Shown here: piece after piece, positions 34,885-43,754 of the stretch
Layout: each line of letters starts with the position of its first letter
Position numbering within the stretch: position 1 is the first letter of the stretch
Origin: Crossiella sp. S99.2
GTDB lineage: Bacteria; Actinomycetota; Actinomycetes; Mycobacteriales; Pseudonocardiaceae
Direction of reading: 5' to 3'
NCBI RefSeq assembly: GCF_023094165.1
Contig: NZ_JALMDK010000001.1
Span: 682,001-746,000, forward strand
Length of the DNA: 64,000 bases
Program-made: the position numbers and the translations under genes
The notes under the pieces: generated by a model
The model's input: only the letters and a program-made list of their open reading frames with translations
What the model was told of the DNA's origin: nothing
Database searches by the model: none

Positions 34885-37452
34885 TCAGCGGGTCGCCGCC
34901 CAGTAGAGGGCGTTGGCGACCTGGCTGTACAGGCCCTTCGGGTGCGCCCGGAACAGCGGCTCGGTGCCGAAGAGCACCACCCGCGCGCCGGACTCGTCGG
35001 TGCCCGAGACCACCGCGGCCTGGCCACCGGCCGCCAACGGGCCACCCGAACCGTCCTCATTGGACGTCCAGTGCCCCGAGGCGAGCGGGTTCCCGGTGCC
35101 GTAGCGCTGTTCCACGGTCACTCCGGCGCCGATCTCGGTGAACCACTGCGGCGAGTAGACGAAGGAGTTGGGCAGCGCCTCGGCGCCGACCACGCCGGCC
35201 GCGTTGTTGGCCACCGTGACCACGCCGTTGGCATCGCCCTTGCCCTGCACCGCCTTGACCGGCAGCAGCCCGGCCTGGGTGTTGAACGCGCTGCCGGTGG
35301 CGCCGCGGGTGACCACGCCGCCCTTGACCAGGAACGTCTGCAGCGCGGTCTTCGCGGCCGGGTTGAGGCCGGTGAAGGACAGGCCGGAGGAGGCGAACAG
35401 CACGTCCACCCGGCTCAGGTCGAAGCCGTTGTTGAGCACCGTGGTGGACACCGGTCGCACGTCGAAGCCCATGTCCCGCAACGCGAACAGCTCGTCCGGA
35501 CCCACCGCGGCGGCAATGGTCAGCCTGCGCAGCGGGCTGCCCGGCTCACCGGCGGCGGCCAGGCCGAAGCGCACGCCGTAACGGTCGGCCACCTGGATCG
35601 CGTCCACCCGCGCGGCGGCGGGCACGATGATCGAACCGTCCGCGCGGCGGCGCAGTTCGATGCCCCGGCCGAGCAGATCGTTGATCGCGCCGGCGTCCTT
35701 GCCGTCCCGCACGGTCAGCGTGAGGTCCTTGCCCGGCGCGGCGTCCACCCCACCGGTCGGCGCGGCCGCGACCACCGGCTTGCCCTGCACCCGCAGGTCG
35801 CCGGAGACCGCCACGTCCACCGAGGCGCCCCAGAGCAGGCGGTGGCTCCAGCCGGAGATGTCGTACATCAGCGGCGCGCGTTCGGAGACGTCCCCGCCCT
35901 GCTCCAGCATCACGTTGGCCAGCGCCCGCTTCGGCTGGTGCATGTCCACCACGTAGGAGCCCGCCGGGTAGCCGCGGCCGTTGAGCTGGAAGGCCCGCTC
36001 GGCCCTGGTCACCTTGACGTCGTGCGCGACCAGGTGGTCCACCAGCCGGGCCGCGGCCGAGCCGGAGCGCTGGGTGCCACCGGCCGGGATGACGTAGGCG
36101 CGCGGGAACTTGGTGCTGTAGCGGTCCTCCGGGCCGAAGCCGGGCACGAACCCGTCCGGGATGGGCCGCAGTGCCTCACCGGCCGCGCCGCGGCGGAAGA
36201 TCTCGATCTGGTTGGCCACCAGGTCGGCGCGGTTGGCCGAGACGTAGTCCAGGGTGCTGCGGATGGTCGACTCGACCACGTCGGTGTTGATCGAGGACCG
36301 GCGGCGCAGCTCGCTCACCGGCAGGCTCTGGTACGCGCCCCGGTTGACCTGCAACGGGATCTCGATGGTGTAGGAGACCGCGCCGTGGAACATGGCGTAC
36401 TGCGCGGTGAACACCGGCGCCCAGCCGTCCCACTCGCCGACCGGGTAGTCCCGGAACGGGATCTGCACGTTCTGCGCCTCGGCGTGGCCGAGCGCCTTGA
36501 CGCCCTGCTCCATCTTCAGGCCGTTGGCGTAGCCGTGCTTGATGTAGAGGTCGAAGTCGTAGTTCTGGCCGTGCGGCGGGCCGGTCGGCTCGATCAGGGT
36601 GCCGCCGACGTAGCCGTGCTCGTCCAGCATGGCCACCGGCTGGGTGCGGATCGCGATGTCCCGCATGGCCCGGCCCTCGGGCTGGGCGGAGGTGACGAAG
36701 TCGCGGTTGAGGTCGAAGTTGTTCGCGTTCGGCCGCACCCCGGTCACCCGGCCGTCCGGGTTCGCGGTCACGTTGAAGTAGACCCGGTGCTGCTTCAGCA
36801 GATCCAGGGCCTTGCGATCGCCGGTGGTGGCCAGGTAGTCGATCATCCGCAGGGCGCCGTCGGTGCCCTCGTACTCGTCGCCGTGAATATTTCCGTTGAT
36901 CCACACCGGCGCCTTGTACTCGCGGCGCAGCCGGTTGTCCCTGGCCGCCGAGCGCGGGTTGTTCTCGATCTCCTCGCGCCAGGCGTCCTGCTGCCGGGTC
37001 TCGTGCGCGCGCTCCGGCGCGGTCAGCGTGACCAGGTACAGGTCCCGGCCGAGACCGGACTGGCCGATCACCTCCACCGACACCCGGTCGCTGCGCTGCT
37101 GGATCTCGTTCAGCTTGGGCGCGATCGCGTGGTACGGGGCCAGGCCCAGCTTGATCGAGGAGTCGCTGGGGTCCTCGGGGTAGACCCGGAGCTGGGTCTG
37201 CCGCGGGTACCCGTCCTTCTTGGTGACCTTGTTCTCGCCGAAGGCCCGCAGCAGCCCGCTGCGCCCGGTCGCGGTGTCGGTGGCCGCGATTTCGTTGCGC
37301 TCCGGCCCGTTGGCCGGGTCCTCGCCCTTGGTCACCCGCTCCGGCTGGGCGGGGGCGGCGTTGACGGCAGGTGTGCCCAAAAGGGCGGTGCCCGCGGTGA
37401 GCACCGCGGCGGCAAACACCGTCACACGGTGTCTTCTACGGCTTGTCAGCAC
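34885..37452 (-). CDS. Secreted M14-family zinc carboxypeptidase
   Basis: The 855-residue protein has a signal peptide (basic MLTSRRRHR, hydrophobic core, AAPA cleavage zone near 33). The M14 domain (about 95-420) contains the zinc pair NGNIHGDEYEG (HxxE), FDLNRDFV, MLDEHGYVGG and the catalytic-Glu strand SYTIEIPLQ. A large C-terminal region follows (about 430-855). It is probably an extracellular peptidase. GTG 37452 has GGGGAGG upstream. It lies in opposite orientation between tsaE and tsaB, interrupting the otherwise co-directional run. Confidence 0.92.
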   Translation of the reverse strand: MLTSRRRHRVTVFAAAVLTAGTALLGTPAVNAAPAQPERVTKGEDPANGPERNEIAATDTATGRSGLLRAFGENKVTKKDGYPRQTQLRVYPEDPSDSSIKLGLAPYHAIAPKLNEIQQRSDRVSVEVIGQSGLGRDLYLVTLTAPERAHETRQQDAWREEIENNPRSAARDNRLRREYKAPVWINGNIHGDEYEGTDGALRMIDYLATTGDRKALDLLKQHRVYFNVTANPDGRVTGVRPNANNFDLNRDFVTSAQPEGRAMRDIAIRTQPVAMLDEHGYVGGTLIEPTGPPHGQNYDFDLYIKHGYANGLKMEQGVKALGHAEAQNVQIPFRDYPVGEWDGWAPVFTAQYAMFHGAVSYTIEIPLQVNRGAYQSLPVSELRRRSSINTDVVESTIRSTLDYVSANRADLVANQIEIFRRGAAGEALRPIPDGFVPGFGPEDRYSTKFPRAYVIPAGGTQRSGSAAARLVDHLVAHDVKVTRAERAFQLNGRGYPAGSYVVDMHQPKRALANVMLEQGGDVSERAPLMYDISGWSHRLLWGASVDVAVSGDLRVQGKPVVAAAPTGGVDAAPGKDLTLTVRDGKDAGAINDLLGRGIELRRRADGSIIVPAAARVDAIQVADRYGVRFGLAAAGEPGSPLRRLTIAAAVGPDELFALRDMGFDVRPVSTTVLNNGFDLSRVDVLFASSGLSFTGLNPAAKTALQTFLVKGGVVTRGATGSAFNTQAGLLPVKAVQGKGDANGVVTVANNAAGVVGAEALPNSFVYSPQWFTEIGAGVTVEQRYGTGNPLASGHWTSNEDGSGGPLAAGGQAAVVSGTDESGARVVLFGTEPLFRAHPKGLYSQVANALYWAATR

Positions 37453-37549
37453 GAGTGTGCCTCCCCAGAGTCCGGATGTCGGGTCGTGCTTAGCCGCTGG
37501 CCGATCGGCTGGTCAAGACCTCGGACGACCCGTGGCACCCAGGTGGTCG

Positions 37550-37562
37550 TAGGCTTGTTCGC
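37550..37562 (+). promoter_or_regulatory. -10 box of probable leaderless tsaB transcript
   Basis: TAGGCT (37550-37555) lies 7 nt before the GTG at 37563, with no Shine-Dalgarno. Confidence 0.5.
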
Positions 37563-38246
37563 GTGCTCGTGCTCGCCCTGGACACCGCCACCCCCGCCAT
37601 CACCGCGGGGGTGCTCGCGCTGACCGGCTCCGGTCCGCGGCTGCTCGCCGAGCGGGTGACCGTCGACCCGAGGGCCGCCGGGGAGCTGCTCACCCCGCAG
37701 ATCCACCAGGCCGCCGAGGCCGCCGGGATCGCGCTGAGCGAGCTGTCCGCGATCGTCACCGGGGTCGGGCCCGGCCCGTTCACCAGCCTGCGGGCCGGCA
37801 TGGTCACCGCGGCCGCGTTCGGGCACGCCCTGGACAAGCCGGTGCACCCGGTGAGCACCCTGGACGCGATCGCCGCCGGGGTGCGGGCCGAGGCCGGGCT
37901 GCTGGTGGTCACCGACGCCCGCCGCCGCGAGCTGTACTTCTCCGCCTACGACGCCGACGGCCGCAACGTCACCGGCCCCCGGGTGGAACGCCCCGACGTG
38001 ATCGCCGAACTACTCGCCGGGGAACTGGCCGGACTGGGCATCACCCAGGTCGCCGGGCACGTCGCCGCCCAGCACGCGGACCTGTTCGGGCTCAAGCCCC
38101 TGGACGCGGACTACCCGACTCCGCTCGGACTGCTCCGTGCCGCCGAGTCCGCGCTCGGCGGTGAACCAGCTCCGCTGATCCCGCTCTACCTGCGCCGCCC
38201 CGACGCGGTGGAACCCGCCGCGCGCAAGCGGGTGAGCCCGGCATGA
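37563..38246 (+). CDS. tsaB: tRNA t6A biosynthesis protein TsaB
   Basis: The 227-residue ASKHA-fold protein (MLVLALDTATPAITAGV; TGVGPGPFTSLRAG at about 66-79) is the scaffold partner of TsaD in threonylcarbamoyl transfer to tRNA. The GTG at 37563 is the natural N-terminus of the fold. The stop overlaps rimI (ATGA). The tsaB-rimI-tsaD order is the standard actinobacterial arrangement. Confidence 0.96.
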   Translation: MLVLALDTATPAITAGVLALTGSGPRLLAERVTVDPRAAGELLTPQIHQAAEAAGIALSELSAIVTGVGPGPFTSLRAGMVTAAAFGHALDKPVHPVSTLDAIAAGVRAEAGLLVVTDARRRELYFSAYDADGRNVTGPRVERPDVIAELLAGELAGLGITQVAGHVAAQHADLFGLKPLDADYPTPLGLLRAAESALGGEPAPLIPLYLRRPDAVEPAARKRVSPA

Positions 38247-38731
38247 CCGTCCACATTGGACCGTTGCGCAAGCGGGATCTCAAGCGCTGCGCGGAAATGG
38301 AGGCGGAGCTGTTCGCCGGGGACGACCCCTGGTCGGCAGCCGCCTTCGCCACCGAACTCGACGGCGGGCACCACTACATCGGCGCCTACGCCGGGGACGA
38401 ACTGATCGGCTACGCGGGCATCGCGCTGCTGGTCGGCCCGCCGCAGGCCGAGGCCGAGGTGCACACCATCGCGGTGCACCCGGACTGGCAGGGCAACGGC
38501 ATCGGCAAGGCGTTGTTACTGGACCTGCTGGCACACGTGGCGCAGGTCAACGCCACCGTGTTCCTGGAGGTGCGCACCGACAACGAGCCGGCCATCGCGC
38601 TGTATGAGCGGCAGGGCTTCGAGAAGCTCGGCGTGCGCAGGCGCTACTACCAGCCCTCCGGCGCGGACGCCTTCACCATGCGGCGGCTGGCTCCCGTCGA
38701 GACCAGGACCAGCGCAGGGAGGACCGCATGA
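38243..38731 (+). CDS. rimI: Ribosomal-protein-alanine N-acetyltransferase-like GNAT
   Basis: The 162-residue GNAT protein has the acetyl-CoA loop [15 protein letters not shown] (about 76-90), preceded by AEVHTIAV, and the C-terminal [18 protein letters not shown] signature of RimI. RimI acetylates the N-terminus of S18 and, in actinobacteria, other proteins. ATG 38243 overlaps tsaB and the stop overlaps tsaD (both ATGA). Confidence 0.95.
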   Translation: MTVHIGPLRKRDLKRCAEMEAELFAGDDPWSAAAFATELDGGHHYIGAYAGDELIGYAGIALLVGPPQAEAEVHTIAVHPDWQGNGIGKALLLDLLAHVAQVNATVFLEVRTDNEPAIALYERQGFEKLGVRRRYYQPSGADAFTMRRLAPVETRTSAGRTA

Positions 38732-39765
38732 TCGTGCTCGGCATCGAGACCTCCTGCGACGAGACCGGCGTCGGCATCGTGCGCCGGAGTCCGGACGGTC
38801 ACCTGGAACTGCTGGCCGACGAGGTCGCCTCCAGCGTCGAGGAGCACGCCCGCTTCGGCGGTGTGGTGCCCGAGATCGCCAGCCGCGCGCACCTGCAGGC
38901 CATGGTGCCGACCATGCGCCGGGCCCTGGACACCGCGAAGCTGTCACTGTCCGATGTGGACGCCATCGCGGTCACCGCCGGGCCGGGCCTGGCCGGGGCG
39001 CTGATGGTGGGCGTCTCCGCGGCCAAGGCCTACGCCAGCGCGGCGGGCAAACCGCTCTACGGCGTCAACCACCTGGCCGGGCACGTGGCCGCGGACACCC
39101 TGGACCACGGTCCGCTGCCCAGCTCCTGCCTGGCCCTGCTGGTCTCCGGCGGACACAGCCAGCTGCTGCTGGTGGACGACCTGGTCCGCAAGATCACCGA
39201 GATCGGCTCCACCATCGACGACGCCGCGGGCGAGGCCTACGACAAGGTGGCCCGGCTGCTCGACCTGCCCTACCCCGGCGGTCCGCCCATCGACAAGCTG
39301 GCCAGGACCGGCAACCCCAAGGCGATCGATTTCCCGCGCGGACTCACCGGACCCCGGGACGCCCGGCACGGGTTCTCCTTCTCCGGCCTCAAAACCTCGG
39401 TCGCCCGCTGGGTGGAGAAGCGCGAGCGCGCGGGCGAGCCGGTGCCGGTGGCCGATGTGGCGGCCAGCTTCCAGGAGGCGGTCGCCGACGTGCTCACCAT
39501 GAAGGCGGTGCGTGCGGCCAAGGAACTGGGCGTGGGCACGCTGGTGATCTCCGGTGGTGTCGCGGCCAACTCCCGCCTCGGCGAACTGGCCCGCGAACGC
39601 TGTGCCGCCGCGGGTATCGAACTGCGGGTGCCCCGGCCCCGGCTGTGCACCGACAACGGCGCGATGATCGCCGCGCTCGGCGCGCACGTGGTGGCCGCCG
39701 GCGCGGCCCCCTCGCCGCTGACGCTGTCCGCCGACCCGTCGCTGCCGCTGGTCTACGGCTCCTGA
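38728..39765 (+). CDS. tsaD: tRNA N6-adenosine threonylcarbamoyltransferase TsaD
   Basis: The 345-residue enzyme transfers the threonylcarbamoyl group to A37 of tRNA. It shows [16 protein letters not shown], the metal site [11 protein letters not shown] (His-x3-His, about 112-116), [24 protein letters not shown] and the late [10 protein letters not shown] 38728 overlaps rimI. Its 3' end overlaps the convergent MerR gene by 13 bp. Confidence 0.98.
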   Translation: MIVLGIETSCDETGVGIVRRSPDGHLELLADEVASSVEEHARFGGVVPEIASRAHLQAMVPTMRRALDTAKLSLSDVDAIAVTAGPGLAGALMVGVSAAKAYASAAGKPLYGVNHLAGHVAADTLDHGPLPSSCLALLVSGGHSQLLLVDDLVRKITEIGSTIDDAAGEAYDKVARLLDLPYPGGPPIDKLARTGNPKAIDFPRGLTGPRDARHGFSFSGLKTSVARWVEKRERAGEPVPVADVAASFQEAVADVLTMKAVRAAKELGVGTLVISGGVAANSRLGELARERCAAAGIELRVPRPRLCTDNGAMIAALGAHVVAAGAAPSPLTLSADPSLPLVYGS

Positions 39766-40412
39766 GCCGACTCGCCTGAGCCGAACCGCCTGGCCGCCTC
39801 CTGCTGCTGGGCGAGGCGGCGCAGCGCGGCGAAGAGCGCGTCGCCGAGCACAGTGCCCACCACCGCGGTCTCCACCACCGCCTCCGGACTGGCCAGCCCG
39901 TCCAGCTGGTCCAGGTCGGCCTTGGCCACGCCCTCGGCCAGCTCGACGTAACGCTCCAGCTTGTCCAGCAACCGCTCGTGGCCGAGTTCGCGGAAGGTGT
40001 TCAGCAGCCCGGCTGCGGTGCGCCCGGCCGGATCGGCCGGATCGATCACCCAGCCCCGGTCGGCGGCTGCCGCGCGCAGCCGGTCATAGGCCCAGTCCGC
40101 GTCCTCGGCGGCCGGGTGGGTCAGGCCGTACTGGGTCACCGCCAGGGTGTCGAACAGCCCGGCGCGGTTGTCCAGCGAGTCGACCACCCGGCGCACCTCG
40201 GCCACCGAGAAGCCACCGGTCTCCATCAGCGCCCGGACCAGCTTGAGCCGCCGCACATGATCGGCGGAGTAGCGGGCCTGGTTCGGGCTGGTTCGCTCAC
40301 CCGGCGGCAGCAGCTGTTCGCGCAGGTAGAACTTGATCGTCCCGACCGGGACGCCCGATTCGGCGCTCAGCTCCGCCATCCGCATGCCGGTCAACCTACT
40401 TGTCAGCGCCAT
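39753..40412 (-). CDS. MerR-family transcriptional regulator
   Basis: The 219-residue protein has an N-terminal MerR winged HTH ([29 protein letters not shown], then the wing [15 protein letters not shown]) and a helical C-terminal effector domain without conserved Cys metal sites. ATG 40412 is preferred to upstream in-frame starts because the HTH begins there. It is divergent from the membrane protein gene at 40467, with three CTTTCC-type half-sites in the 54-bp gap, so it probably controls both genes. Confidence 0.92.
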   Translation of the reverse strand: MALTSRLTGMRMAELSAESGVPVGTIKFYLREQLLPPGERTSPNQARYSADHVRRLKLVRALMETGGFSVAEVRRVVDSLDNRAGLFDTLAVTQYGLTHPAAEDADWAYDRLRAAAADRGWVIDPADPAGRTAAGLLNTFRELGHERLLDKLERYVELAEGVAKADLDQLDGLASPEAVVETAVVGTVLGDALFAALRRLAQQQEAARRFGSGESAQEP

Positions 40413-40425
40413 ATGGATAGCGTAG

Positions 40426-40453
40426 CTTTCCAAAACGGAAAGTATGACTTTCC
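40426..40453. promoter_or_regulatory. Probable operator between MerR gene and membrane protein gene
   Basis: CTTTCC (40426-40431), AAAAC, GGAAAG (40437-40442) form a dyad, and a third CTTTCC lies at 40448-40453, exactly 22 bp (two helical turns) from the first. The divergent start codons are at 40412 and 40467. Confidence 0.6.
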
Positions 40454-40466
40454 ATTTGGAGGAGAT

Positions 40467-41405
40467 ATGACCGACTGGCATCGCCCGTTACTGATCTGCT
40501 CGGCCGCGATGGCGGTGCTGGCGCTGGTCTGCCTGGCCGGGCTGGCTCTGGACGAGCGGACCGTGCTCGGCGCGCCGCTGTGGCTCAAACCGTTCAAGTT
40601 CGCGGTGTCCAACGCGCTCTACGGCGTGACCTGGGCCTGGCTGGCCTCGCTGCTGGGCAGGGGCGCGCATCGCTGGTGCGTGCTGGCCGCGGTGATCATG
40701 GTCTTCGACTTCGCGATCATCCTCGGCCAGGCGCTGCGCGGGCGGCCCAGCCACTTCAACCTGGCCACCCCGCTGGACACCGTGCTCTACCTGGCCATGG
40801 GGATCGCGGTGGTGGTGCTGTGGCTGGGCACGGCCGCGCTGACCCTGCGGGTGCTGCGCACGCCGATCGCCGATGCCGCGCGGCGCTGGGCACTGCGGCT
40901 GGGCACCGGCATCTCCCTGCTCGGCCTGGCCCTGGGCGGCCTGATGGTGCTGCCCACAGCGGGCCAGCCCGTGCCTGGCCCGGTGATCGGCGCGCACAGC
41001 GTCGGCGCGCCCGACGGCGACCCTGGGCTGGCGCTCACCGGCTGGAGCAGCACCGGCGGCGACCTGCGCATCCCGCACTTCCTCGGCATGCACGCGCTGC
41101 AGGTGCTGCCGCTGTTCCTGTTGCTGCTCACCGCACTGCGCCTGCCCGCGCTGCTGCGGGCCCGGCTGGTGATCATCGCCGGGGCCGGTTACTTCGGCCT
41201 GCTCGCCCTGGTGACCTGGCAGGCCCTGCGCGGCCAGCCGCTGCTGCGCCCGGACGCGCTGACCCTGACCGCGCTGGCGGTGCTGGTGCTCGGCGTGCTC
41301 GCCGCTGCGGTCACGGCCGCAGCGACCAGCCGTCCAGCACCTCGGCCAGTAGCCAGTTCCCGCCCAGCGCCAGCGCACCCAGCGCCACCAGTCCGAACAC
41401 GGTGA
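40467..41405 (+). CDS. Multi-pass membrane protein, probable MerR target
   Basis: The 312-residue protein has about seven to eight transmembrane helices and a Pro/Arg-rich C-terminal tail. Conserved-looking loops include GAPLWLKPFKFAVSNALYG and DLRIPHFLGMHALQVLP, where the His residues could bind a ligand or metal. ATG 40467 follows GGAGGAG. It is divergent from the MerR gene and shares its operator. The last 95 bp overlap the convergent M50 gene. I do not recognise a specific family. Confidence 0.82.
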   Translation: MTDWHRPLLICSAAMAVLALVCLAGLALDERTVLGAPLWLKPFKFAVSNALYGVTWAWLASLLGRGAHRWCVLAAVIMVFDFAIILGQALRGRPSHFNLATPLDTVLYLAMGIAVVVLWLGTAALTLRVLRTPIADAARRWALRLGTGISLLGLALGGLMVLPTAGQPVPGPVIGAHSVGAPDGDPGLALTGWSSTGGDLRIPHFLGMHALQVLPLFLLLLTALRLPALLRARLVIIAGAGYFGLLALVTWQALRGQPLLRPDALTLTALAVLVLGVLAAAVTAAATSRPAPRPVASSRPAPAHPAPPVRTR

Positions 41406-42033
41406 CCCAGAGGATCCCGGGCAGGCCGGTGAGCCGGGCGAGCTGGTCCGCGTCGGAGTCCCTGGCCCGGCCCCGCCGCCGCTTGCGCTGCAGCTCCGGC
41501 ACCGGCCGCACCCCGCCGATGAGCAGGAACCAGGTCACCAGGTAGGCGAACCCGGCCTGCACCGCACTGTCCGCCAGTACCGAGACCGCCACCAGTGCAC
41601 CGCCGGTGACCAGCAGCAACAGCGCGCCGTAGACATTGCGGATCATGATCAGCACCAGCAGCAGCAACGCGGTGCACACCCACAGCAGCAGCGTGATCAT
41701 GCCCGCGCCGAGCAGTGCGGCCAGGCCAAGCCCGAGCAGAGACGGCGCGATGTACCCGGCAAGGACGGTGAGGATCATGCCGAGGCCGGTCGGCTTGCCC
41801 CGGGAGGTGGTCACCCCCGAGGTGTCCGAGTGCAGCCGGATGCCACTCAACCGCCGTCCGACCAGCACCGCGATCAGCCCATGCCCGGCCTCGTGCACGA
41901 TCGTCACCACGTTGCGCGCCAGCAGCCACGGCCCGTTGGCCAGCACCACGATCAGCGCCACCAGCGCCGTCACCAGCACGACCCACTGCGGCGGCGCCGG
42001 TTGCACGCTGATCAGCCGTTCCCAGAAGTCCAC
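41311..42033 (-). CDS. M50-family intramembrane metallopeptidase
   Basis: The 240-residue membrane protein has the zinc motif HEAGH (VTIVHEAGHGLIAVL, about residues 44-58) inside a transmembrane helix and four further helices. It is shorter than classical site-2 proteases and has no PDZ domain, matching the compact M50B-like group. GTG 42033 is used. It lies 39 bp after phoD on the same strand, so they may be co-transcribed. The substrate is unknown. Confidence 0.85.
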   Translation of the reverse strand: MDFWERLISVQPAPPQWVVLVTALVALIVVLANGPWLLARNVVTIVHEAGHGLIAVLVGRRLSGIRLHSDTSGVTTSRGKPTGLGMILTVLAGYIAPSLLGLGLAALLGAGMITLLLWVCTALLLLVLIMIRNVYGALLLLVTGGALVAVSVLADSAVQAGFAYLVTWFLLIGGVRPVPELQRKRRRGRARDSDADQLARLTGLPGILWVTVFGLVALGALALGGNWLLAEVLDGWSLRP

Positions 42034-42072
42034 GCCCCCACTGCTACCAGACGCGACCCAAAAATCCCGTGA

Positions 42073-43593
42073 TCAGGCGCGGTGCAGTCCCGGCTGCCGG
42101 TCCTGGACCACGAAGCTGGCCGCGGTCTCCGCCGGGGCGTCCGGCCTGGTCACGTAGGGCAGGGTCCGGTAGTCCGCGCGCAGCTCACCCGCGGTGAACT
42201 TGGTCCGCACGTACCCGCGCCGGTTCTTGTGGAACTTCACGTGCGGGTTCTCCGCGAGCACCGCCGCGTTCGGATCGTCGTTGCCGTCCCGGCCGCTGGT
42301 GATCGAGGTGGTGACCAGCTCAACGCCCACCGTCTTCGAGGCCGGGTCCCCGTAGGCGGCCTTGATGTCGGCCGCCCAGTGCCGGTGCACGTCGCCGGTG
42401 AGCACCACCGCGTTGCGGGTCTGGCCGAGCCCGGCGGCGATCTTGTCCCGGTTGACCTTGTACCCGTCCCAGGCGTCCATGTTGAAGCCCTCGGGGGTGC
42501 CGGGGGTGAGGTCGATCTGGGCGAAGAAGACCTGCTGGCCCAGCACATTCCAGCGGGCCCTGGACCGGTGCAGGCCGTCCAGCAGCCAGCGCTCCTGGTC
42601 CGCGCCGGTGATCGAGCGGGCCGGGTCCAGCCGGGCCTCGCAGCCCGCCTTCACCCCGTCGCCGCAGGCCTGGTCGCTGCGGTACTGGCGGGTGTCCAGC
42701 AGGTGGAAGTCGACCAGCCCGCCCCAGCGGATCCGCCGGTAGAGCTGGAGGTCGATGCCGTTGGGCTTGGAGGTCCGGCGCAGCGGCATGTTTTCGTAGT
42801 AGGCCTGGAACGCGGCCGCGCGGCGGGCCAGGAAGTCCGGGTCCGGCTGCTCGGGGATCTCGTCCGCCCAATTGTTTTCTGTTTCATGATCATCCCAGAT
42901 GACCGCCCAGGGTGCGGTGGCGTGCGCGAGCTGGAGGTCAGGGTCGGTCTTGTACTGGGCGTGCCGCAGCCGGTAGTTGGCCAGGGTGCGGGTTTCCGGG
43001 CCGAGCACCTTGCGCACCTCGTTGGCCCCGGCGGCGTACTCGTACTGGTAGTCGCCCAGGTGCAGGATCAGGTCCGGGTGGTCCTCGGCCAGGCGGCGGT
43101 AGGCGGTGAAGTAGCCCTGGCCGTAGTGCGAGCAGGAGGCGAAGCACATGGTCAGCTCCGAGCGCAGCACCTCGGGGCCGGGCGCGGTGCGGGTCCGGCC
43201 GACCGGGGAGATCTCGCCGCCGGTGCGGAACCGGTACCAGTACTCCCGGCCCGCGCGCAGGCCGCCGACCTCCACGTGCACGGTGTGCGCGGACTCCGGC
43301 CGGGCATGCGCCACCCCGCGCCGGGCGATCCGGCGGAACCGCTCGTCCTCGGCCACCTCCCAGTGCACCGGGACCACCCGGTCCGGCATGCCGCCCAGCC
43401 CGTCCTCGTTGAGCGGGGACACCGCCAGCCGGGTCCACAGCACCACACCGTCAGGGGTCGGATCGCCCGAGGCGATGCCCAGGGTGAACGGGTCGATCAG
43501 CTTGCGGGACGGGGCGGCGACGGCGGGCAGGGCGGTGGTCAATGCCAGGGTTGCCGCGCCGCCCAGCAGGGCGGTGCGTCGGGTCACTCGCAT
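42073..43593 (-). CDS. phoD: Alkaline phosphatase D (Tat-exported)
   Basis: The 506-residue PhoD enzyme has a Tat signal (RRTALLGG with a hydrophobic core and AVAAP cleavage near 27). Metal and active-site segments are MCFASCSHY, LILHLGDYQYEY, VIWDDHETENNWA, FHLLDTRQYRSDQAC and VVLTGDVHRHWAAD, fitting the Ca/Fe-dependent phosphodiesterase-phosphatase family. It releases phosphate from esters outside the membrane. ATG 43593 follows GGAGAGG. No clear Pho box was seen in the 161-bp upstream gap. Confidence 0.96.
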   Translation of the reverse strand: MRVTRRTALLGGAATLALTTALPAVAAPSRKLIDPFTLGIASGDPTPDGVVLWTRLAVSPLNEDGLGGMPDRVVPVHWEVAEDERFRRIARRGVAHARPESAHTVHVEVGGLRAGREYWYRFRTGGEISPVGRTRTAPGPEVLRSELTMCFASCSHYGQGYFTAYRRLAEDHPDLILHLGDYQYEYAAGANEVRKVLGPETRTLANYRLRHAQYKTDPDLQLAHATAPWAVIWDDHETENNWADEIPEQPDPDFLARRAAAFQAYYENMPLRRTSKPNGIDLQLYRRIRWGGLVDFHLLDTRQYRSDQACGDGVKAGCEARLDPARSITGADQERWLLDGLHRSRARWNVLGQQVFFAQIDLTPGTPEGFNMDAWDGYKVNRDKIAAGLGQTRNAVVLTGDVHRHWAADIKAAYGDPASKTVGVELVTTSITSGRDGNDDPNAAVLAENPHVKFHKNRRGYVRTKFTAGELRADYRTLPYVTRPDAPAETAASFVVQDRQPGLHRA

Positions 43594-43742
43594 GGTGGGA
43601 ACCTCTCCGGAGACCTGCTTGTCAGGGTCGACAATGAATCAGCAGGGAACTCTTTGATCCCATGCCTGTGCCGATGACATCCGCCAGCCACGATCGGTAG
43701 CCACATCGGCACGGCGAGGTTAATTTCCGGCAACTCCGGGCC

Positions 43743-43754
43743 TACGGTTGAACC
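43743..43754 (+). promoter_or_regulatory. -10 box of probable leaderless transcript
   Basis: TACGGT (43743-43748) lies 6 nt before the ATG at 43755. Confidence 0.5.

Noticed and set aside
43594..43754. PHO box upstream of phoD
   Set aside because: No convincing pair of GTTCACC-type direct repeats was found.
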